Assembly: GCF_012844345.1 (NCBI RefSeq)
Contig: NZ_CP051625.1
Span: 744,001 to 808,000 of the forward strand
Reading direction: 5' to 3'
DNA: 64,000 nt
From: Pseudomonas sp. gcc21
GTDB taxonomy: Bacteria; Pseudomonadota; Gammaproteobacteria; Pseudomonadales; Pseudomonadaceae
Of the stretch, positions 37,183 through 45,508 are shown in pieces (positions within the stretch are counted from its first letter, which is position 1; each line of letters opens with the position of its first letter). The position numbers were made by a program, and so were the translations under genes. The notes beneath the pieces are model-generated. The model was not told where the DNA came from, did no database searches, and worked only from the letters and a program-made list of their open reading frames with translations.

Positions 37183-38331
37183 ATGACCTTGCCGTACTGG
37201 CGACTATCGGGCTTTTACTTCGCCTATTTCGCGTTGCTCGGCGGCATAGCGCCGTTTCTCTCGCTGTATTTCCATCACCTGGGTTTCTCGGCCGCACGCA
37301 TCGGTGAGCTGGTCGCCATTCCCATGCTGATGCGTTGCGTGGCGCCCAGCCTGTGGGGCTGGTTGGGCGATGCAAGCGGGCGGCGCCTGCTGATTGTTCG
37401 CTGTGGTGCGCTGGCTACCGCGTTGTGCTTCACCGGCATCTTCCTGCGCCAGGATTATCTGTGGCTGGCGTTGATCATGGCGTTGCACAGTTTCTTCTGG
37501 CATGCAGTGTTGCCTCAATTCGAAGCCATTACGCTGGCGCATCTGGGCGACCAGTCAGCTCGCTACAGTCAGGTAAGGCTGTGGGGGTCGGTGGGCTTTA
37601 TCGCCACCGTGGTGGGCCTGGGTTGGCTGCTGCAGGCGTACGATCTGAATGTGTACCCGGTGGTCATGCTCGCTATCATGTCGGCCATTTTTCTATGTAG
37701 TCTGCTGGTTCCGGCGCCACCGTCGCGCCTGGCGAAGGAGGGCGGCCAGCTGGCGGCGGGATTTTTCAGACAGTTGCGTCGCCCGGGTGTGCCGGCATTC
37801 TTTGTATGTGTGGCACTCATGCAGCTGTCCCACGGGCCTTATTACACCTTTCTCACGTTGCATCTGGAAGCGCTCGGTTACACGCGCAGCGTGATTGGCG
37901 TGATGTGGGCGTTTGGCGTGATCGCCGAAATTCTGCTGTTCGCCCTGATGACCCGAATACTGGCTTTTTGCAGCTTGAAGCAGATGCTGGTGGTGAGCTT
38001 TGCGCTGGCGGCGCTGCGTTGGTTATTGTTGGGCGGGTTGGCTGATCACCTGGTCGTACTGTTGTTTGCGCAGTTGCTCCACGCTGCAACATTCGGCAGC
38101 TTTCATGTCGCCGCGATCCATTTCGTCCAGCAGAGTTTCAGCGAGAGGATGCAGGGACAGGGACAGGCTTTGTACGCGACGCTGGCCGGGGTAGGTGGCG
38201 CACTCGGTGCGCTATATTCAGGCTACAGCTGGACCAGCATCGGGCCGTTCTGGACCTTTGCAATAGCCAGTTTTGCTGCCTTGTTGGCAGCGCTGATGCT
38301 GCAGTGGCGTCTACCCGGTCGAGCCCAATGA
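37183..38331 (+). CDS. MFS transporter, LacY/nucleoside-permease-like
   Basis: A 382-residue, 12-helix major facilitator protein. The N-terminus LSGFYFAYFALLGGIAPFLSLYF and the SVGFIATVVG segment resemble the MFS_1_like group that includes phenylpropionate and nucleoside permeases. The substrate is unknown. AGGAG lies 6 nt before the ATG. In P. aeruginosa the equivalent gene sits between aroC and the mtnBDC methionine-salvage genes, and the same order is partly kept here. Confidence 0.82.
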   Translation: MTLPYWRLSGFYFAYFALLGGIAPFLSLYFHHLGFSAARIGELVAIPMLMRCVAPSLWGWLGDASGRRLLIVRCGALATALCFTGIFLRQDYLWLALIMALHSFFWHAVLPQFEAITLAHLGDQSARYSQVRLWGSVGFIATVVGLGWLLQAYDLNVYPVVMLAIMSAIFLCSLLVPAPPSRLAKEGGQLAAGFFRQLRRPGVPAFFVCVALMQLSHGPYYTFLTLHLEALGYTRSVIGVMWAFGVIAEILLFALMTRILAFCSLKQMLVVSFALAALRWLLLGGLADHLVVLLFAQLLHAATFGSFHVAAIHFVQQSFSERMQGQGQALYATLAGVGGALGALYSGYSWTSIGPFWTFAIASFAALLAALMLQWRLPGRAQ

Positions 38332-38381
38332 CAGCTGAATATGACCAAGACCATCAATCGAACAATCAGAGGCGGAGAGCC

Positions 38382-38909
38382 ATGACTTTCCTGGCGGTGT
38401 ATCACCACGAAAATCTGTTGAACCCGATAAAGCTGCTGACGCACCGCGAGGATATCGCCGCCACGCTGGAAGCGGTTTCCATCAGATACGACAGTATTGA
38501 TATCGCCGCTGCATTCAATGGCGACGAGGATGATGCGCGGATTCTCGATAATCTTGAAAGCCGGTTCGATGACTACCCGCACAGAAAAATCATCCGGTTG
38601 CCGGCCATACCCCGTTACGCAACGCCTCCCTCAGACGCTGGCGAACCCGAACAAAGCTGCACTGAGGCAGGCTTGCGCCTGTTTGTTAAAGGACGCGGTG
38701 TATTCTGCCTGCACCAGGCGAACCACCTGTATGCACTGGGGTGTGAGGCGGGAGACCTGGTCTCGGTTCCGGCGGGGGTGATCCACTGGTTCCGACAGGG
38801 CGCTGGACCCGAGTGCCTGGTGGTTCGCCTCGGACATAACGCGGAAGGGGTGCGGTGCGTCATCCGGGATGAGCGTCTGGCCAAGGGCATCGAGTTGCCG
38901 GAAATCTGA
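38382..38909 (+). CDS. Acireductone-dioxygenase (MtnD) homologue lacking most metal ligands
   Basis: The 175-residue product is collinear with acireductone dioxygenase: VYHHENLLNPIKLLTHREDIAATL at the start, then FVKGRGVFCLHQANHLYAL, DLVSVPAGVIHWF and LVVRLGHNAEGV. The enzyme normally binds Fe or Ni through two His and a Glu before the GRG motif plus a late His. Aligned here, these are Gln91, Cys93 and Gly97; only His135 (the late one) remains. The part after residue 45 is also shorter and divergent. Catalysis therefore looks lost or changed. The mtnB and mtnC genes usually beside it are absent. GGAGAG precedes the ATG, and the frame is intact, so the protein may still be made. Confidence 0.78.
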   Translation: MTFLAVYHHENLLNPIKLLTHREDIAATLEAVSIRYDSIDIAAAFNGDEDDARILDNLESRFDDYPHRKIIRLPAIPRYATPPSDAGEPEQSCTEAGLRLFVKGRGVFCLHQANHLYALGCEAGDLVSVPAGVIHWFRQGAGPECLVVRLGHNAEGVRCVIRDERLAKGIELPEI

Positions 38910-39020
38910 GCCCGGTGATGCCATCGTTGTGTTCGGTTGCTGCTGCGTTATCCATTGCGCAAGCGAAGCTCTGATGTTGGTCTAGACTGGAGAAGGACTT
39001 CTCAAAACAAGGGCTTAGCG

Positions 39021-39212
39021 ATGGAAAATTTAGGCGGCAGTCTAATTGGTTTGGTCATACTCGTTCTGAGTATCTGGGCCATCATCAAAATCGTGCAGAG
39101 TGGTGCAAGCACGCTCGCCAAGGTGCTTTGGGTGTTGTTCATTCTGATCGTGCCGGTGATCGGCCTGATCGTCTGGTTCTTTGCCGGCCCACGCGGTGGG
39201 ACGACTCCATAA
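39021..39212 (+). CDS. PLDc_N-type small membrane protein
   Basis: A 63-residue protein with two hydrophobic helices separated by a short polar loop (IIKIVQSGASTLAKVLW) and ending VWFFAGPRGG. This is the pattern of the PLDc_N (phospholipase D N-terminal) family, which also occurs as free-standing two-helix inner-membrane proteins of unknown role. Its TAA is followed directly by the ATG of the SDR gene, so the two are co-translated. Confidence 0.75.
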   Translation: MENLGGSLIGLVILVLSIWAIIKIVQSGASTLAKVLWVLFILIVPVIGLIVWFFAGPRGGTTP

Positions 39213-39974
39213 ATGATTCCGTTGGATGGTAGGGTGGCGCTGGTTACCGGCGCTGCTCGGGGTATTGGTTATGGCGTGGCTACCCGTTTGTTACGGGACG
39301 GGTGGTCGGTGGTACTGGCTGATATAGATGAGGCAGGGGGGCAGGAGGCCGCCGAGGAGCTGGCGCGACTCGGCACAGTCGAGTTCGTCACCCTCGATGT
39401 GGCAGACGAAGCCAGCGTGATTGCCTGCATGGAGCGCGTCGAAGAGGACTTCGGGCAGCTCGACGGCCTGGTCAATAACGCCGGCATCGCCGATCCGGAT
39501 AATGGTCCGCTTGAGCAGTTGAGTCTGGAAAGCTGGAATCGCTTGATCGGCACCAATCTGACCGGCGCCTTCCTGCTGTCCAAGCATGCGGTCGGATTGT
39601 TACGCCGGCGTGGCGGTGCCATCGTCAACATGGCTTCAACCCGCGCGGTCCAGTCTGAGGCGCAGACCGAAGCCTACGCGGCGAGCAAGGGTGGGCTGGT
39701 AGCGCTGACGCATGCCATGGCGGTAAGCCTGGGGCCTGAGATCAGGGTGAATGCGGTCAGTCCCGGGTGGATCGATACGCGACCGCCGGTTCAGCAAGCC
39801 AGCGATCCGCTAAGGGTCGTTGATCATGAGCAGCACGCCGCAGGCAGGGTAGGGCAACCCGCTGATGTTGCAGCGCTGGTAGCATTCCTTCTCGGGCCGG
39901 ATGCCGGGTTCATTACCGGGCAGAACTATCTGATTGATGGTGGGATGACCCGGCAGATGTTCTACGTCGAGTAA
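39213..39974 (+). CDS. Short-chain dehydrogenase/reductase
   Basis: A 253-residue classical SDR. It has the NAD(P) motif TGAARGIGYG, the NNAG stretch, and the catalytic Tyr-Lys in AYAASKGG preceded by a serine in NMASTRAV. The C-terminal FITGQNYLIDGGMTRQM is the usual dimer segment. An acidic residue at the end of the second strand (LADIDEAGG) suggests NAD preference. Substrate unknown. It starts right after the stop of the small membrane protein. Confidence 0.88.
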   Translation: MIPLDGRVALVTGAARGIGYGVATRLLRDGWSVVLADIDEAGGQEAAEELARLGTVEFVTLDVADEASVIACMERVEEDFGQLDGLVNNAGIADPDNGPLEQLSLESWNRLIGTNLTGAFLLSKHAVGLLRRRGGAIVNMASTRAVQSEAQTEAYAASKGGLVALTHAMAVSLGPEIRVNAVSPGWIDTRPPVQQASDPLRVVDHEQHAAGRVGQPADVAALVAFLLGPDAGFITGQNYLIDGGMTRQMFYVE

Positions 39975-40007
39975 TGCCTGATCCTGCCTGTAACGCGGAG
40001 ATAATAC

Positions 40008-40027
40008 CGGCCTCGTTTGAGGCCGGC
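40008..40027. terminator. Hairpin between convergent SDR and fpr genes
   Basis: CCGGCCTC, a GTTT loop and GAGGCCGG make a perfect 8-bp stem 33 nt after the SDR stop and 22 nt beyond the convergent fpr stop. It can serve both genes, although no T-run follows on either strand. Confidence 0.6.
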
Positions 40028-40049
40028 ACTTCAGGTGTTGGCGTTCAGC

Positions 40050-40823
40050 CTATTTTTCTACAAACGCCCGTTCGATCACATAGTGGCCTTGATCGCCGTG
40101 CCGCGCTTCCTTGAAGCCCTGCGCATCAAGGATTTCGCAGGTATCCTTGAGCATGTTCGGGCTGCCGCACAGCATGAAGCGATCGTTCTCCGTATCAATC
40201 GGGGGCAGGCCGATGTCATCGAACAACTTCCCGCTATTCATCAGGTCGGTAAGTCGACCCTGATTGCGGAATGGCTCGCGGGTGACGGTCGGATAATAGA
40301 TCAGCTTGTCCCGCACCATGTCGCCGAAATATTCATGGTTTGGCAGATCCTGTCCGATAAGGTCCTGATACGCCAGTTCACGCACGTACCGGCAACCGTG
40401 CACCAGAATTACCTTGTCGTATTGCTCATAGGTTTCCGGATCTTGGACGATGCTGATGAAAGGGGCCAAGCCGGTACCCGTGCTGAGCAGGTACAGATTC
40501 CGGCCCGGAATCAGATGGTCGAGGACCAGGGTGCCGGTCGGTTTGCGGCTCAGCATGATCTGATCGCCTTCCTTGATATTCTGCAGGCGCGACGTCAGCG
40601 GGCCATCCGGTACCTTGATGCTGAAGAACTCCAAGGTATCTTCGTAGTTCGGGCTGGCGATACTGTAAGCGCGCATCAAGGGGCGACCCTCTACTTCCAA
40701 TCCGATCATGATGAAATGACCATTCTTGAAGCGGAACCCCGGATCACGGGTGGTCTTGAAACTGAACAGATTATCCGTCCAATGATGCACGCTGAGAACG
40801 CGTTCGGTGTTGAATCCAGCCAT
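40050..40823 (-). CDS. fpr: Ferredoxin/flavodoxin-NADP+ reductase
   Basis: Fpr moves electrons between NADPH and ferredoxin or flavodoxin, supporting oxidative-stress defence and Fe-S metabolism. The 257-residue protein has the FAD-binding RAYSIASPNY, the pyrophosphate segment GPLTSRLQ, the NADP motif STGTGLAPFISI and the family C-terminus ending in FVEK. AAGGAG lies before the ATG. It is divergent from a LysR gene, as fpr and finR are in P. putida, where FinR activates fpr under oxidative stress. Confidence 0.94.
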   Translation of the reverse strand: MAGFNTERVLSVHHWTDNLFSFKTTRDPGFRFKNGHFIMIGLEVEGRPLMRAYSIASPNYEDTLEFFSIKVPDGPLTSRLQNIKEGDQIMLSRKPTGTLVLDHLIPGRNLYLLSTGTGLAPFISIVQDPETYEQYDKVILVHGCRYVRELAYQDLIGQDLPNHEYFGDMVRDKLIYYPTVTREPFRNQGRLTDLMNSGKLFDDIGLPPIDTENDRFMLCGSPNMLKDTCEILDAQGFKEARHGDQGHYVIERAFVEK

Positions 40824-40857
40824 CTTGAAATGCTCCTTAGCCCGTCTGATGGCGTGA

Positions 40858-40886
40858 ATATTACGCTCTGGTACTATATCGGTTAA
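40858..40886 (-). promoter_or_regulatory. Putative fpr promoter
   Basis: Reading the minus strand, TTAACC (complement of 40881-40886) and TAATAT (complement of 40858-40863) are separated by 17 nt and lie upstream of the fpr start. It lies in the divergent region shared with the LysR gene, where an activator site would be expected to overlap or abut the -35 box. Confidence 0.55.
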
Positions 40887-40924
40887 GCGACTTGTATCTA
40901 TTTGGCTAAACGGAAAAACCGATA

Positions 40925-41815
40925 ATGAAATTCACGCTACGCCAGCTGGAGGTCTTTCTTGCTGCGTCCTTTTACGAGAATCTCACGCGCGCCGCAGAAA
41001 GCCTCTCGATGTCACAGTCGGCGGCCAGCAGTGCGCTGCGCGATCTGGAGAAACAATTCGGCGTGCAGCTATTCGATCGGGTCGGTAAGCGGTTGCAGCT
41101 GAATGAGTTGGGAAACACCGTGCGGCCCAGGGCTCGCGCCTTGATTGATCAGGCGCAGAGTCTTGAGCTGGCCTTGGCGAGTCATGCCGATGTCGGGGAT
41201 CTCAAGGTGGGCGCAACCCTGAGTATCGGCAATTACCTTGCGGTAGAGATCATGGCGCGCTACATGGTCGAGCAGCCCGGCGCCCGCGTCGAGCTTGAGG
41301 TCGCCAATACCGCAGCGATCGTACGTAAAGTGGCGAATTTCGAACTTGATATTGGATTGATTGAAGGCGAAACACATCACCCTGACCTGGAAATGAAACA
41401 CTGGCGCGACGATGAGCTCATCGTGTTCTGCGCGCCGGATCACCCCTGGGCAGGTAAGCCATGGCTGACAGACGAGGAGTTGGTGGAAGCCGAGTGGGTG
41501 GTGCGAGAGCGAGGCTCGGGAACCCGTCAGCACTTCGAATGGGCGCTGCATGGGTTGCTGCCGCGTCTGCAATTCAAGCTCGAACTGCAGCATACTGAGG
41601 CGATCAAGCGGGCGGTGGAAGCGGGGCTGGGGATCGGCTGTCTATCAGCCATTACGCTGGTCGAAGCCTTCAAGCGCGGCAGTCTGGTGCCCTTGCCGGT
41701 GCCGCAGCGAGATTTCAAGCGGAGTTTCTATTTCGTGCTTCAGCGCAACAAGTTTCGCAGCGCGGGTATAGAACGCTGGTTGGAAATGTGCAGGGAAGCC
41801 GAAGCAGAGATTTAA
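40925..41815 (+). CDS. finR: LysR-family regulator, probable FinR
   Basis: A 296-residue LysR transcription factor with an N-terminal winged helix (MKFTLRQLEVFLAA, ENLTRAAESLSMSQSAASSALRDLEKQFG split across the helix-turn-helix) and a C-terminal inducer-binding domain. The divergent position next to fpr matches FinR of Pseudomonas, which activates fpr with superoxide-generating agents or sulfite-related signals. The name rests on context and general similarity, so it is tentative. Confidence 0.8.
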   Translation: MKFTLRQLEVFLAASFYENLTRAAESLSMSQSAASSALRDLEKQFGVQLFDRVGKRLQLNELGNTVRPRARALIDQAQSLELALASHADVGDLKVGATLSIGNYLAVEIMARYMVEQPGARVELEVANTAAIVRKVANFELDIGLIEGETHHPDLEMKHWRDDELIVFCAPDHPWAGKPWLTDEELVEAEWVVRERGSGTRQHFEWALHGLLPRLQFKLELQHTEAIKRAVEAGLGIGCLSAITLVEAFKRGSLVPLPVPQRDFKRSFYFVLQRNKFRSAGIERWLEMCREAEAEI

Positions 41816-41821
41816 AACCAA

Positions 41822-41845
41822 AAGACCGGGCGCAAGCTCGGTCTT
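41822..41845. terminator. Hairpin terminator between convergent finR and glycine-zipper genes
   Basis: AAGACCG-GGC, a GCAA tetraloop and GCT-CGGTCTT form a 10-bp stem with one G-T pair. On the minus strand it is followed by a T-rich stretch, so it should terminate the glycine-zipper gene, and it lies 6 nt after the LysR stop. Confidence 0.7.
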
Positions 41846-41867
41846 CATCTAAGGTCCGAAAAAGGGA

Positions 41868-42404
41868 TCAGAGCGTATCGAGATTCAGTTTGCCGTCAGT
41901 CAGGGCAATCTGTTTGCCGGGGTGCTCGTCCATGCGAACGCTGCCCTGTTCCTCGCCGATGCGGTAATCAACCTGGTAACCAACCACTTTGGTGTTAGTG
42001 TCATACACTGTTTCGCAGCGGTTTTCGATGGTGGTGTAGGTGCTGTTAGCCTGCAGTTTTTCCTGCGCCTTGTTGCCGGCGTAGCCGCCTGCAGCAGCGC
42101 CTGCAACGGTGGCAATCTTCTTGCCGCTGCCGCCACCAACCTGATTGCCGAGAACGCCGCCGACGACTGCGCCTGCAACTGAGCCGAGAATCTGATGCTG
42201 ATCCTGGACCGGCTTCTGACGGGTGACTGCCACGTCCTGACATACCTGCCGTGCAGTGCGCTCGTCTTCCTTGATCTCCTCTACGCTGATGACTTCTGCA
42301 TGGGTGGGCGTCTTGGGCGCCAGTGCGTTATATCCGGCGATAGCGCCGCCTGCAGTGGCCACGATGGCGCCGATGACGATTCCTGACAGCATTGATTTAT
42401 TCAT
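41868..42404 (-). CDS. Glycine-zipper 2TM-domain envelope protein
   Basis: A 178-residue protein with an N-terminal hydrophobic segment (MLSGIVIGAIVATAGGAIAGY) and a central glycine zipper (ILGSVAGAVVGGVLGNQVGGG followed by VAGAAAGGYAGNKAQ), the pattern of the SlyB/17-kDa antigen superfamily. The C-terminal part has the conserved RCETVYDTNTKVVGYQVDYRIG. These proteins sit in the cell envelope and are linked to outer-membrane stability. There is no lipobox, so it is held by its N-terminal helix rather than lipid. AAGGAAG lies before the ATG. Confidence 0.82.
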   Translation of the reverse strand: MNKSMLSGIVIGAIVATAGGAIAGYNALAPKTPTHAEVISVEEIKEDERTARQVCQDVAVTRQKPVQDQHQILGSVAGAVVGGVLGNQVGGGSGKKIATVAGAAAGGYAGNKAQEKLQANSTYTTIENRCETVYDTNTKVVGYQVDYRIGEEQGSVRMDEHPGKQIALTDGKLNLDTL

Positions 42405-42527
42405 GGGTAACGCTTCCTTTTTCCGGATTCCGGCACGGCCGGCGATTATGCCGGGCCTTGGACATCATCCCATGCGCAATAGTTCAATATTGAATTAACT
42501 TTCTACAATTGTGCGGCAGGTTGCATA

Positions 42528-45446
42528 TCAGTCGGCAGCTGGGCTCTGTTGGGCGATGCGGAAAACGTTCAGCATATGGGTCAACCTCGCTGCGTCCACC
42601 GCTGGGCAGAAAAGCGGCCCTTGAAAGTAGTCGCAGGGCAGCTGATCGAACACGGCAAGCTGCTCACGGGTTTCAATGCCCTCTATTACCACTTCCAGGT
42701 CGAGGCTATGGGCGATACCGATGATTGCGCGTACGACCGCAGCGTCGTGCGGGCTGGCTGCGCAGTCCTGAACGAAGGACTGATTGATCTTGAGCACATC
42801 GACAGGCAAGCGCTTGAGGTAATTGAGCGATGAGTAACCAGCGCCCAGATTATTGATCGAGAGCAGTACGCCCTGCTGGTGCAGCTCGGTCATTCTGGCC
42901 AGGGTTCCGCTCATGTCCTGCATTACCGCGCTTTCCGGTATCCCGAGTTTGAGACAGCGAGGCGGGACGCCGTGGATCTCCAGCGCATGGTGAAGATGTC
43001 GACTGAAGTCGGGGTGGTGGAACTGTCGTGCACTGACGTTGACGCTGACACGAAACTGAACCGGCTCGACCAGCCCCGCATCCAGCAGCCGGGAAAGCAA
43101 TTGGCAGGACTGTTCAAGTAGCCAGTGGCCGGTTTCAATCAGTGTGTCGCTTTGCTCCAGTGCGTCTTCGAATGTATCCGGCGCCAACCAACCGCGATCA
43201 GGATGATCCCAGAAGAGGAAGGCTTCGACGCCGATAATGCGCTGCCTGGAGACATCGAACTGGGGTTGATAGCGGATTCGCATCTGACCAGCCTGCAGAG
43301 CCTGTGCCAGCTCCTTTTCCATTGCCAGGCGCTCGGCAGCCTGGGTCTGCATGGCTTCTTCGAAGAAGGCAATGCCGTTTCGGCCGCTTTCTTTCACCCG
43401 GTAGAGCGCAATATCGGCGCGCTTCAACAAGGTCTCAGGATTGTCGCCGTGATCAGGGATCAGCGCGATGCCTACGCTGGTGCTGAGTTGCAGGCTGTGG
43501 CCATCGATATCCATCGGCTCGGCCAGCACATTGAGCAATTTCATTGCACTCTGACTGATCTGTTCCGCAAAGGGCTGTTCGTTTTCTTCAAGACCGCTGA
43601 TAAGTACCACAAACTCGTCGCCGCCCAGCCGCGCGACTGTGTCTTCCTTGCGTACTACCGAGAGCATGCGCCGCGTTACTTCGCACAACACGGCATCACC
43701 GAACGCATGTCCCAGCGTATCGTTGATCTGTTTGAAACGATCGAGATCAAAAAACAGCAACGCGCCTTTCAGTCTGTGACGGTTATATAGCGCAATGTTC
43801 TGCACGAGCCGGTCACTGAGTAGCAATCGGTTGGGCAGATCGGTCAGCGCATCATGGTAGGCGAGGTGACGGACCCGTTCTTCTATGTACTTCTGTTCGG
43901 TGATGTCACGGGCGGTAGTCAGCAGGCAGTCGGTGCCGTTGATGTCGAGGGTTTCGACAGATATCAGCACGATGCGAATCTGGTCGTATTTATCCCGCAG
44001 GCGTAGCTCGCGCTGGCGTATCCGGCCGCAGCGCTTCAGCTCCGCCAGGATCGCGTCGCGTTCTCCGGGTTCGGCCCACAACTCCAGCTCTGCGCTGGTA
44101 CGACCAATGGCTTCGACCGGCGTGAAGCCGGTAAGGCGTGTAAAACCCTCATTGACGTCGAGGTGTCGGCCCGAGCGTTTTTCGGTGATGCTGATTGAGT
44201 CGGGGCTGGCGCGGAAGGCGCGGGAAAATTTGTTTTCAGAGGCCCGTAAGGCGCTTTCCGCGGCCTTGCGCGCAGTAATGTCTTTGAGACTTACGAGCGT
44301 GCAATGTTGCCTGTTGATGGTAAACAGGGCGCTGGAAAGTTCGCAGATGTGTAGCGTTCCATCTATATGACGCACCTCTATCTCGTCCAGGTGCACCGTC
44401 TTGCCAGCTTGCAGTTCACTGATCACCGCCTGGGATTCTTTAGAAGAGCCTATCAGGCTGGTGTTACTCATCGGCGTGCCAATTAGATCCTGCTGGCAGT
44501 ATCCGAAGGTGCGAATGAACGCGCGATTGAGTTCAATGATCACGCCGCTGTCCGTATAGATCAGCAGGTATGGCTCGGGTGCGACCTGGAACAGCTCCGA
44601 GAATTTCTGTTGGCTCTCAACCAGTGCCTGTTCGCTGCGGCGCCGTGCAGTGATATCAAGCAGGGTCCCGGTCAGGCGCAATGGTTGATCTTCAGCGTCC
44701 CGGTCCAGGCGCGCCGTCGCTTCGAGCCACCTTAGCCTGCCATCAGGTTGGCTTATACGGTAGGTGAGACGGTGACGTCGCCGGCGGCCGCGGCAAATGG
44801 CGACGAATGCGCGGCGCATGGCGCGCTGGTCCTCTTTGAGCGCAACCGCCATGAAGATGTTAAGCGGCCCTTTCCAGGCATTCGGAGAGCAGCCGTGCAG
44901 CGCGGCCGAACGTGCCGAGGCGTTCAGCACGCCGTTTCTGATATCCAGCTCCCATATGCCCATTTGTGAAGCGTCCAGCGCGAGAGCCAGGCTATCCTGA
45001 TCAGGGAGAATGGGTTCTGCTGCGCGAGACTGAAGCGGGCCGTCATTGATTGTCGAATGTACAAGCGGCTGGAGCAGGTAAAGACGGTGAGGCTGGCTTG
45101 CAAGGGATACACGTTCGATGCTGAGGCGACACGCCAGCGTCTTGCCGTCGCGGCAGCGAAGGGATGTATCAAGCGTTAGCGGAAACTGTCCGGCTGCGTA
45201 TCGAGCAAGCCATCGCCGGCGCTCGGCGGCATCGCACCAAAGCGGGAAGCGCTCATCCGGCAGGCCTTGCAGCGCCTGTGACTCCCAGCCAAACAACTGA
45301 TCGAACGCACTGTTCGCGGCCAGGATCCGGTTGGATTGCTCGCACACCAGAAGTCCCGCTGTGGGCATACGATGGAAAAGGATGCCGAAAGCATCATCCT
45401 GATATTGCCCGGTGTCAGCTACAAAGGCCCCTGACACAAACTCCAT
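42528..45446 (-). CDS. Multi-PAS GGDEF-EAL protein with degenerate EAL domain
   Basis: A 972-residue cytosolic signalling protein with about four PAS domains (residues roughly 20-530; no transmembrane helix), a GGDEF domain (about 540-700) and an EAL domain (about 715-960). The GGDEF motif is intact (ARLGGDEFVVLI near residue 609) and an RKED inhibitory site lies five residues before it, so it should be a product-inhibited diguanylate cyclase. The EAL domain has EAF instead of EAL, lacks the following arginine (EAFLFW) and has INNLG in place of the metal-binding DDFG; the late Lys, Glu and Gln segments remain. Phosphodiesterase activity is thus unlikely. AGGAA precedes the start. The net effect is probably to raise c-di-GMP in response to a PAS-sensed signal. 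Confidence 0.88.
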   Translation of the reverse strand: MEFVSGAFVADTGQYQDDAFGILFHRMPTAGLLVCEQSNRILAANSAFDQLFGWESQALQGLPDERFPLWCDAAERRRWLARYAAGQFPLTLDTSLRCRDGKTLACRLSIERVSLASQPHRLYLLQPLVHSTINDGPLQSRAAEPILPDQDSLALALDASQMGIWELDIRNGVLNASARSAALHGCSPNAWKGPLNIFMAVALKEDQRAMRRAFVAICRGRRRRHRLTYRISQPDGRLRWLEATARLDRDAEDQPLRLTGTLLDITARRRSEQALVESQQKFSELFQVAPEPYLLIYTDSGVIIELNRAFIRTFGYCQQDLIGTPMSNTSLIGSSKESQAVISELQAGKTVHLDEIEVRHIDGTLHICELSSALFTINRQHCTLVSLKDITARKAAESALRASENKFSRAFRASPDSISITEKRSGRHLDVNEGFTRLTGFTPVEAIGRTSAELELWAEPGERDAILAELKRCGRIRQRELRLRDKYDQIRIVLISVETLDINGTDCLLTTARDITEQKYIEERVRHLAYHDALTDLPNRLLLSDRLVQNIALYNRHRLKGALLFFDLDRFKQINDTLGHAFGDAVLCEVTRRMLSVVRKEDTVARLGGDEFVVLISGLEENEQPFAEQISQSAMKLLNVLAEPMDIDGHSLQLSTSVGIALIPDHGDNPETLLKRADIALYRVKESGRNGIAFFEEAMQTQAAERLAMEKELAQALQAGQMRIRYQPQFDVSRQRIIGVEAFLFWDHPDRGWLAPDTFEDALEQSDTLIETGHWLLEQSCQLLSRLLDAGLVEPVQFRVSVNVSARQFHHPDFSRHLHHALEIHGVPPRCLKLGIPESAVMQDMSGTLARMTELHQQGVLLSINNLGAGYSSLNYLKRLPVDVLKINQSFVQDCAASPHDAAVVRAIIGIAHSLDLEVVIEGIETREQLAVFDQLPCDYFQGPLFCPAVDAARLTHMLNVFRIAQQSPAAD

Positions 45447-45508
45447 GGAAGATTCCTGCGGCGGTAGGTAAGTCGGTCTGTCTTGAAAATAGCTGGTTGG
45501 CTAACGGG

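Noticed and set aside
38304..38381. Upstream in-frame extension of the MtnD-like gene.
   Set aside because: It overlaps the end of the MFS gene and lacks homology; the ATG at 38382 has GGAGAG upstream and gives the family N-terminus.
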